From an uncultured Rickettsiales bacterium (lineage in GTDB: Bacteria; Pseudomonadota; Alphaproteobacteria; Rickettsiales; UBA1997): a stretch of DNA of 40,223 nucleotides. The position numbers were made by a program, and so were the translations under genes. The stretch is taken from NCBI GenBank assembly GCA_905478165.1, contig CAJQHK010000007.1:1-40223 (forward strand), in the 5' to 3' direction. The notes under the pieces were generated by a model. It saw only the letters and a program-made list of their open reading frames with translations. It had not been told where the DNA came from and ran no database searches. Of this stretch, positions 34,468-40,223 are shown in pieces; within the stretch, counting starts at the first letter, position 1; each line of letters starts with the position of its first letter.

Positions 34468-34950
34468 ATGATAAAAAATATTGCAATTTATCCTGGATCC
34501 TTTGATCCAATTACTTTAGGACATATCGATATTATCAAAAGAGCTAGTAAGATTTTTGATCATGTCATCCTTGCTATAGCTCGCGATAATACAAAAAGTT
34601 CATTTTTCTCAATGGAAAAGAAAGTAAGTATGGCTAGGAATGAATTGAAGGACCTTAAAAATGTTGAGGTCAGTGATTTTTCTGGTCTTTTAGTTAATTT
34701 TGCTAAGAAAAGAAAAGCTACAATTGCCATTCGAGGATTAAGAGCGATTTCTGATTTTGAATATGAATTTCAAATTTACAACATGAACTCAAAATTAGAT
34801 CCCAACTTGCAAACTATTTTTTTACCATCCTCCACTGAACTGCAATTTATTTCTTCCAAATTGGTTAAAGAGGTGGCACGCCTTGGTGGTAATGTTTCTT
34901 CCTTTGTCAGTCCCGTAGTTGAGAAGGAGTTAAAAGAAGCATTCTTATAA
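34468..34950 (+). CDS. coaD: Phosphopantetheine adenylyltransferase
   Basis: A 160-residue nucleotidyltransferase making dephospho-CoA from 4'-phosphopantetheine and ATP. It has IAIYPGSFDPITLGHIDII (the T/HxGH motif), RGLRAISDFEYEFQ, and the IS-S-x-x-x-K-E motif in FISSKLVKEVARLGGNVSSFV. Length is typical. The stop overlaps the rlmB ATG (TAATG), forming a coaD-rlmB-ModA-like run of overlapping genes. Confidence 0.96.
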   Translation: MIKNIAIYPGSFDPITLGHIDIIKRASKIFDHVILAIARDNTKSSFFSMEKKVSMARNELKDLKNVEVSDFSGLLVNFAKKRKATIAIRGLRAISDFEYEFQIYNMNSKLDPNLQTIFLPSSTELQFISSKLVKEVARLGGNVSSFVSPVVEKELKEAFL

Positions 34951-35669
34951 TGTGGATTTACGGTAAGAATGTTATTTTTAATTGCATTTTAAATGGTAGA
35001 AAGATCCATAAAATACTACTCACTCAAAAAAATTACCTAGAATTAGAAGAGTTTTTGCAGAAAAATAAAATAAAATTTTTAAAAAATCTTATTGAAATTT
35101 GTGATAAAAAAAGGATTGATAAGGAATTTACGGAAGATGTCTCCCACCAATCCATTATTGCTAAAATTGATCAAATAAGTTTACTGAATGAAAATGAATT
35201 TTTAGTAAAAAAATTTAATCATAAGCCTCATATTTTAATTTTAGACCAAATTACTGATCCACAAAATATCGGGGCCATCATCAGAAGCGCTTTCGCTTTT
35301 AATTTTGAGTATGTTTTTGTTGATAAGAGGCATTTTCCAGTAAAAAGTCATGCAATTTTTAAATCTTCTACTGGTTATATTGATAATATCAAGTTACATT
35401 CTTACGGCAATCTAAACAATTTACTCGAAAATTTAAAAAAAATTGATTATTGGTGCGTGGGTTTAGATGGTTCGGCGTCAAAAGATATCTCTGAAGTTAG
35501 AAACTTAGAAAATATTGCTTTAGTTTTAGGTTCAGAGGGTTCTGGTATCAGGAGTTTAGTCAAAAAAAATTGTGATTTGTTGGTAAAAATTCAGATGAGC
35601 CCAAAGGCAGAAAGTTTAAACGTCTCTAATGCTGCAGCAATAATTATGAATCAAATATTTTCATCATGA
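34950..35669 (+). CDS. rlmB: 23S rRNA 2'-O-ribose methyltransferase (TrmH/RlmB family)
   Basis: A 239-residue SPOUT methyltransferase. The N-terminal substrate-binding domain begins MWIYGKNVIFNCI (the YGxNxV signature). The SPOUT domain has LDQITDPQNIGAIIRSAFAF (motif 1), GLDGS, ALVLGSEGSGIRSLV (motif 2) and SLNVSNAAAIIMNQ (motif 3), forming the knotted AdoMet site. RlmB modifies G2251 of 23S rRNA; other family members act on tRNA, so the exact base is inferred. It overlaps the next gene by four bases (ATGA). Confidence 0.92.
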   Translation: MWIYGKNVIFNCILNGRKIHKILLTQKNYLELEEFLQKNKIKFLKNLIEICDKKRIDKEFTEDVSHQSIIAKIDQISLLNENEFLVKKFNHKPHILILDQITDPQNIGAIIRSAFAFNFEYVFVDKRHFPVKSHAIFKSSTGYIDNIKLHSYGNLNNLLENLKKIDYWCVGLDGSASKDISEVRNLENIALVLGSEGSGIRSLVKKNCDLLVKIQMSPKAESLNVSNAAAIIMNQIFSS

Positions 35670-36400
35670 TTAAGAAAATTTTAATATTAATTCTATTTTT
35701 TTCTAACTCCTCTTATGCTAAGGAATCTGAAAATTTAACTATTTTTGCTGAATCTAACTTGGCAGTTCCATTGGTTAAGATTATTAGAAAATACTCACAA
35801 GAAAGGCATGTGATAGTTTCTATTAATTTTCGATCGTCTTTTGATTTAATTAAAAAAATTGACGAAGGAGAGCCAGCAGATATTTTTATTTCATCTCATA
35901 ATGATTGGATTAATTCTTTAAAACAAAAGGGTTTAATTGATATTTACAGCATATCAAACATTTCTGAAGATAGCCTAGTTTTAATTACCTCTAATAAGAA
36001 TAAAAAATTTCTTGAAAGTAAGATTGATAAAAAAAACCTTAGTTCAATTTTTACAAACTTAGGTAGTAATGGGTATGCTTTAATTGCTGAATCTGAGTAT
36101 AAATCTCTTGGTAAATACAGCAGTAAAATCGTAAAAAAATACAACATTAAGCCTAATGTAGTTTTTAGAAAATTAAATGAGGATAAAAAATCTATTATTG
36201 ATTTTGTTGCAGAAGATAAAAACCTTTTTGCATTAGTTTTGGAGAGTGCCGTATTGCCAAAGGATGACGTCAACATCGTTGCTAAGATACCAGATATTGA
36301 AATTAATTATCAGGCCTCTGCTATTGCCGGTAACAATATGGAGTTAGCTCGTGATTTTATTACATTTTTAGAAGAGGTGGAGTTTAAGAAATATTTTTAA
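35666..36400 (+). CDS. ModA-like periplasmic substrate-binding protein
   Basis: A 244-residue binding protein with a cleavable signal peptide (KKILILILFFSNSSYA-KE). The mature part follows the ModA plan: LTIFAESNLAVPLVKIIRKY, INFRSSFDLIKKIDEGEPADIFISSHNDWI, DSLVLITSNKN, FVAEDKNLFALVLESAV and AIAGNNMELARDFITFLEE. In ModA these segments bind molybdate or tungstate. No modB/modC follows; the next genes are convergent. The oxyanion-binding serines look partly kept (AESNLA, FRSSF), but molybdate as ligand is not secure. It overlaps rlmB by four bases. Confidence 0.8.
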   Translation: MIKKILILILFFSNSSYAKESENLTIFAESNLAVPLVKIIRKYSQERHVIVSINFRSSFDLIKKIDEGEPADIFISSHNDWINSLKQKGLIDIYSISNISEDSLVLITSNKNKKFLESKIDKKNLSSIFTNLGSNGYALIAESEYKSLGKYSSKIVKKYNIKPNVVFRKLNEDKKSIIDFVAEDKNLFALVLESAVLPKDDVNIVAKIPDIEINYQASAIAGNNMELARDFITFLEEVEFKKYF

Positions 36401-36468
36401 TTGACTAGTCATATACAGGTCTTTTTCAAATAAAATCATTAAGAAAAATCTTTTTATTAAATGTGTAG

Positions 36469-36999
36469 TTAGGTTTGATTATCGGCATAAGGATCGGAGA
36501 TATTAGATTCTTCTAAAATTTTAATCTCTAACCTTTCCATCTCCTCTCTTTCTTTACTTTCAATATGATCATAGCCAATTAAGTGCAGCAAGCCATGTAA
36601 TAATAAATGTTTTAAATGGTGATCTATTAATTTACCCTGCATCAACGCTTCATTTTGTATGTATTCTAGAGATAATACTAAGTCTCCGAGAATTAAACTA
36701 TTATCAAATAAATATTCAGTAACATCTTGATTTTTTTTTAAGTCTAGGTCGTGCAATGGAAAGGCTAAAATATTAGTCTCCTTGTCCTTATAGAGATAAT
36801 TTTTGTTTAATTCTTTAATTTGATCATTATTTGTTAAGAGAACTGATATTTCGATATTAATATTTTTTTTCAGAATGCGATTTAACTTTATTTTTCTTGA
36901 TACCTCTTCTAAGAAGTTACTAATACTTACTGAAATATTTTTATCATATTTTAGCCAACTTTTATTCTTTATGTTAAATTCTATATTAATATTAGACAT
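36469..36999 (-). CDS. ybeY: Endoribonuclease YbeY
   Basis: A 176-residue single-strand RNase for 16S rRNA 3' maturation and ribosome quality control. It carries NYLYKDKETNILAFPL and the zinc site HGLLHLIGYDH (HGxLHLxGYDH, about residues 134-144). The C-terminus is slightly extended (EESNISDPYADNQT). Its start overlaps the xerD stop by eight bases, so it is downstream in the same transcript. Confidence 0.95.
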   Translation of the reverse strand: MSNINIEFNIKNKSWLKYDKNISVSISNFLEEVSRKIKLNRILKKNINIEISVLLTNNDQIKELNKNYLYKDKETNILAFPLHDLDLKKNQDVTEYLFDNSLILGDLVLSLEYIQNEALMQGKLIDHHLKHLLLHGLLHLIGYDHIESKEREEMERLEIKILEESNISDPYADNQT

Positions 37000-37960
37000 T
37001 TAGTGGGTGTTTTTTAATTAGTTTTTGTAATTTTGATTCAATTATGTGAGTATAAATTTGTGTAGTTGATATATCGCTATGTCCCAACAATTCCTGTAAA
37101 ATTACCAAATCTACGCCATTATTTAATAAATGAGTGGCAAAAGAATGTCGAATAATATGAGGTGAGACACGATCAGGATCAATATCGGTTTTGCCAGCTA
37201 ACTCCTTTAAGATCTGATGAAATCTTTGTCTAGTAATATGGGCATCGGCACAAACTACATCTCTGGTAATAATTTTTTCTTTTTTACTAGCGCGAATAAT
37301 TCCAGGAAAAAGATATTTTGAGTGTGATTGACCCATTTTCTTTCTTAAATTTAGATATTTTTCTAAGATTTCTAATGATTTTGTGCTAAGAGGAACTATT
37401 CTTTCTTTATTACCCTTACCCTTAATAATTAAGTAATTTTTAAGGGTAATTTTATTATTTTGATTGATTTTGCCAATAATATTAATTGGCAATGAGACTA
37501 GTTCGGAAGCTCTAAGACCTGAGGCATAAAGAATTTCTAGCATGCAGGAAATTCTAACGCCAGATTCTGAAGGGTCGTTGTTGGAGCAGTTTAATAAGGT
37601 TAAAATTTCCTTTTCAGAAAGAAATTTTGGTATTTTTTGTTTTTTCTTTGGGATTATGAGATTTTTTGCTGGATTTTCTGAAATCATTTTCTCGATTTCT
37701 AAAAATTTAAAGAAGCTTCTAAATGTTGCTATTTTACGGCAAATTGTGTTGGTGGTAATTTTATTTTGATCCAAAAATGCTAAAAAATTAACAAGATCTT
37801 GTTCAGATGTTTTTGTAAGGCCTGTTTTTTTGTGGGTAAGAAATTTTTGTAATTGCAATAAATCATTTTGATAAGAGGTTATGGTATTTTTAGAAAACCC
37901 ATTTTCACTTTCTAAAAGTAAAAGAAAATTATTTAATATCTCTTGATCACAATGTTTCAT
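36992..37960 (-). CDS. xerD: Tyrosine recombinase XerD/XerC
   Basis: A 322-residue integrase-family recombinase. N-terminal SAM-like domain: FLLLLESENGFSKNTITSYQNDL and FRSFFKFLEIEKMISENPA. Catalytic domain: LYASGLRASELVSLP (Arg I), KGKGNKERIVPL (beta-strand Lys), HIIRHSFATHLLNNG (HxxR), LQELLGHSDISTTQIYTH with the nucleophilic Tyr. It resolves chromosome dimers at dif with FtsK; XerD rather than XerC by overall resemblance, and a single-Xer system is possible. A dif site was not seen. Confidence 0.88.
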   Translation of the reverse strand: MKHCDQEILNNFLLLLESENGFSKNTITSYQNDLLQLQKFLTHKKTGLTKTSEQDLVNFLAFLDQNKITTNTICRKIATFRSFFKFLEIEKMISENPAKNLIIPKKKQKIPKFLSEKEILTLLNCSNNDPSESGVRISCMLEILYASGLRASELVSLPINIIGKINQNNKITLKNYLIIKGKGNKERIVPLSTKSLEILEKYLNLRKKMGQSHSKYLFPGIIRASKKEKIITRDVVCADAHITRQRFHQILKELAGKTDIDPDRVSPHIIRHSFATHLLNNGVDLVILQELLGHSDISTTQIYTHIIESKLQKLIKKHPLNV

Positions 37961-37996
37961 TTAGGTCTTATATCATTTCCCGTTTATAATGCATTA

Positions 37997-38069
37997 TACC
38001 GATTCCCACCTTTAAAAGATAAAGCTAGATCATGTTATTATTTATCCAATATTATGGTGGGAATTGGTA
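37997..38069. repeat. Palindromic element, short internal-deletion derivative
   Basis: 73 bp bounded by TACCGATTCCCACC and GGTGGGAATTGGTA, the same termini as the full element at 39874, but with a different, shorter centre (AAAGCTAGATCATGTTATTA). It ends exactly where the stop codon (38070-38072) of the small ORF 38070-38228 begins. Confidence 0.8.
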
Positions 38070-38228
38070 TTAGTGCGCGCTGCAGATATTGATTTTATCA
38101 GGCAGATCTATTTGAACCGTAATTTCCTCTTGATTGAGTACCCTCTTTTCACCAATGAAAAATAAAAATAACATTCCAAGAGTAACAATTAGTACGAGAT
38201 AAATGGTTAAATTTTTAATTATTCCCAT
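38070..38228 (-). CDS. Small membrane protein, 52 aa, overlapping purL
   Basis: Read directly on the minus strand: ATG at 38228 lies inside the last codons of purL (CCATGGGAATAA) and the frame ends at 38070. The product begins [15 protein letters not shown] and has one clear membrane helix (about 8-25, through GMLFLFFIG), followed by a polar tail ([19 protein letters not shown]). N-in/C-out is likely. The ten-base overlap suggests coupling to purL. The tail may have been trimmed or supplied by the repeat element that touches its stop. No family recognised. Confidence 0.55.
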   Translation of the reverse strand: MGIIKNLTIYLVLIVTLGMLFLFFIGEKRVLNQEEITVQIDLPDKINICSAH

Positions 38229-39361
38229 GGACGATCATATTCTGGAGAGTTTTCTGATAACGGGATTGATTCGATATCAGCGTAAATCTTATCATTCATT
38301 TTAATTACAACCCTTCCAGTGTCAGTTACTTTTCCAATTACAGCGAAATCTAACTCCCATTTATCAAAAATCTTTTTAGCTTCCTCTTCTTTTTCTGGCT
38401 TAATTACCATTAACATTCTTTCCTGACTTTCTGAGAGCATGATCTCGTAAGGGGTCATATTTTTTTCTCTTTGAGGAACTTTTTCAAGATTGAGCTCAAT
38501 GCCAGTACCTCCCTTGCCAGACATTTCGAAAGAAGATGATGTTAGGCCAGCCGCTCCCATATCTTGGATAGAAAGAATAGTATCTTTTTGCATTAATTCT
38601 AGACAACTCTCAAGTAAGAGTTTTTCAGTAAAGGGGTCGCCAACTTGTACAGTTGGTCTTTTATCTTCGTCACCTTCTTTAAATTCATCAGATGCCATAA
38701 CTGCACCATTGATGCCATCGCGACCAGTTTTTGAGCCAATATAAACAACAGAAGCGCCGATATTACTTGCTGCACTGTAGAAAATTTTATCTTTTTTAGC
38801 TATACCAACTGACATGGCGTTAACTAAGATATTACCATTGTAACTTTTGTCAAAAGTTACTTCGCCACCAACGGTTGGAACGCCAATCGAGTTGCCATAA
38901 TGACTGATACCAGAAACTACCCCATTAATTAGTTGTTTAGTTTTTGGGTGGTCAATGTCGCCGAATCTTAAGGAGTTAATGTTAGCGATTGGTCTTGCTC
39001 CCATAGTAAAAACATCTCGTAAAATACCGCCAACACCAGTTGCAGCCCCTTGAAATGGTTCAATAAAAGATGGATGATTATGTGACTCCATTTTAAAAAT
39101 TACAGCGTCACCATCGCCAATGTCAATAATGCCAGCGTTTTCACCTGGACCACAAATTACCCAATCTTCTTGAGTATGCATGGTTTTAAGCCATTTTTTA
39201 GTAGATTTGTAAGAGCAATGCTCACTCCACATGGCAGAAAAAATGCCAAGTTCGGTAAAAGTTGGTACGCGATCTTGGATTTCAAGGATTTTCTGATATT
39301 CCTCTTTGGTTAGATTATGATTTTCTATTAATTCTGCAGTAATTTCTGGCTCTTTAGTCAT
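38219..39361 (-). CDS. purL: Phosphoribosylformylglycinamidine synthase PurL, first half only
   Basis: A 380-residue protein matching the N-terminal half of PurL, the amidotransferase-coupled fourth step of purine synthesis. It has the linker [20 protein letters not shown] (active-site His), [105 protein letters not shown] and [13 protein letters not shown]-like [12 protein letters not shown]. It stops at SPEYDRPWE, where normal PurL (about 740 aa) continues through a second AIRS pair. No second half follows in any frame. The frame itself is clean, so this is a split or shortened gene rather than an obviously decayed one. Confidence 0.9.
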   Translation of the reverse strand: MTKEPEITAELIENHNLTKEEYQKILEIQDRVPTFTELGIFSAMWSEHCSYKSTKKWLKTMHTQEDWVICGPGENAGIIDIGDGDAVIFKMESHNHPSFIEPFQGAATGVGGILRDVFTMGARPIANINSLRFGDIDHPKTKQLINGVVSGISHYGNSIGVPTVGGEVTFDKSYNGNILVNAMSVGIAKKDKIFYSAASNIGASVVYIGSKTGRDGINGAVMASDEFKEGDEDKRPTVQVGDPFTEKLLLESCLELMQKDTILSIQDMGAAGLTSSSFEMSGKGGTGIELNLEKVPQREKNMTPYEIMLSESQERMLMVIKPEKEEEAKKIFDKWELDFAVIGKVTDTGRVVIKMNDKIYADIESIPLSENSPEYDRPWE

Positions 39362-39506
39362 TTTTATTAATTTGAAATATTTGTAAAACCATAATAAGAT
39401 AAAAAACTAAATAATCTAGAATAGTTTTGACGTGGATAGGAAAAATAATTTGGTTAATAGGTAGTCTGCTAAATTCAAGTACTAAATGTAACGAAATATA
39501 TAATTT

Positions 39507-39815
39507 CTAGACCGATGAATTTGATGCTAATTTTAGCATTTCATTCGGCATTATCCATTTTTTCTCTATGTTTTTTAAAGCTAAGTATAAAAGTTTAGAA
39601 ATAGCAATGTCATTTTTTAATATTGATCTATTTTTAATAATTTTTCTAAGACTATAATTAACAGATTCGATAGTATTGGTAGTATATGTTGCCTTTCTGA
39701 TATAATCAGGATATTCAAGGAGTGGCATGCTTTTCGTTTATAGATAAATAAATAGACTTTAAATCTTTGGCAGCTTCTTTCTTTTCTTTGTGGTACCATA
39801 ATGCGTATAATTAGT
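39507..39815 (-). pseudogene. Remnant of IS256-family (Mutator-type) transposase
   Basis: The last 73 codons read LLEYPDYIRKATYTTNTIES, VNYSLRKIIKNRSILKND, LLYLALKNIEKKWIMP, the conserved C-terminal block of IS256 transposases. Upstream, in another frame, the strand reads LYALWYHKEKKEAAKDLKSI, which belongs about 35-40 residues earlier in the intact protein. So there has been an internal deletion plus frameshift, and all of the catalytic N-terminal two thirds is gone. The same element's tip is found at 3574-3668. Confidence 0.8.
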
Positions 39816-39873
39816 AACAAAATATCCAATTTTAGTACTCAACCCATATCACCCAGTATAAACTTATCTCTTA

Positions 39874-40041
39874 TACCAATTCCTACCTTTAAAGCAGTTT
39901 TTTTCGAAATATTTTTATTCATAAATTATTAAAAAATGCCCACCCTATGTTAATAGGGTGTAAGGCTTTTTGATGATTTATGAATAAAAAGATTTCGAAA
40001 AATCTGTCTTAACTTCTATATTTTAAAGATGGGAATTGGTA
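39874..40041. repeat. Full copy of dispersed palindromic (MITE-like) element
   Basis: 168 bp. Terminal inverted repeats TACCAATTCCTACCTTTAAA and TTTAAAGATGGGAATTGGTA; subterminal arms TTCGAAATATTTTTATTCAT and its near-exact reverse complement ATGAATAAAAAGATTTCGAA; a central perfect hairpin CACCCTAT-GTTA-ATAGGGTG. The whole can fold as one long hairpin. Non-coding. Related pieces lie at 3728, 12981, 33262 and 37997, with shorter scraps near 21325 and 28727. Confidence 0.85.
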
Positions 40042-40223
40042 GTACCTACCTTTTGGTACTAACAATAATTGTAATTAATTACCTTAATATCACAATATAG
40101 TTGATATTTATCTTCTTTTTTTATATACTTATATACATGATGTTATTTTTAACTTCAATATATATAAATCTTATGTTAGCTAGTTTTTACCAAGTTAAAA
40201 AAGTAACATATTATTTTACAATC

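Noticed and set aside
39617-39829. 70-codon minus-strand frame overlapping the IS256 remnant
   Set aside because: Wrong frame: the adjacent frame gives the conserved transposase residues, so this is a shadow created by the frameshifted remnant.

Overview
The window is a very AT-rich, gene-dense alphaproteobacterial chromosome segment. A Rickettsiales-type organism is the best fit. The evidence is an over-sized VirB6/TrbL-like type IV secretion protein with a large extracytoplasmic domain, short lipoproteins of a kind I associate with Rickettsia, a Xer recombinase next to ybeY, and weak or absent Shine-Dalgarno signals with several TTG/GTG starts. The segment also keeps riboflavin (ribD, ribE), tryptophan (trpE), threonine (thrC), thiamine sulfur-carrier (thiS) and glutathione (gshA) genes. 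It is therefore metabolically richer than Rickettsia itself, closer to what is known of Anaplasmataceae, Midichloriaceae or Deianiraea-like lineages. That taxonomic placement is inference.

Layout. 1-3275 (minus): VirB6-like gene running off the left edge, with two tandem-repeat blocks in its hydrophilic C-terminal tail. 3371-4131: tRNA-Leu(TAA), an eroded IS256 end and half of a palindromic repeat. 4132-9324: thiS, then an envelope cluster on the plus strand (lptF, lptG, LPP20-like lipoprotein, 51-aa lipoprotein, yajC, secD). 9679-12651: an MscS channel, then a class I amidotransferase-like peptidase (C26) divergent from a RimK-like ligase. 12746-13072: recombinase remnant plus a repeat copy that ends at the stop codon of the RND transporter gene. 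13072-20489: RND/MMPL exporter, pepF, ndk, second MscS channel, dnaB. 20677-26646: ribE, tRNA-Ile(GAT), small lipoprotein, unknown 132-aa protein, ctpA, ribD, thrC. 26999-33270: RNase J, second LPP20-like lipoprotein, unknown 192-aa protein abutting gshA, convergent trpE. 33271-34467: 1.2 kb of eroded, gene-poor DNA. 34468-39361: coaD, rlmB, an orphan ModA-like binding protein, ybeY, xerD, a new 52-aa membrane ORF, and a half-length purL. 39507-40041: frameshifted IS256 transposase remnant and the best copy of the palindromic repeat.

The most unusual features are: (a) a dispersed, MITE-like palindromic element of about 168 bp with ends of the form TACCAATTCCCACC/GGTGGGAATTGGTA, present as one full and several eroded copies, two of which meet exactly at the stop codons of neighbouring genes; (b) a purL that stops precisely after its first AIRS pair and overlaps the start of an unannotated small membrane protein; (c) a second repeat family of about 100 bp upstream of ctpA and thrC; (d) very small lipoprotein genes inserted in conserved clusters. 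I saw no CRISPR array, rRNA gene, complete IS or intact prophage.
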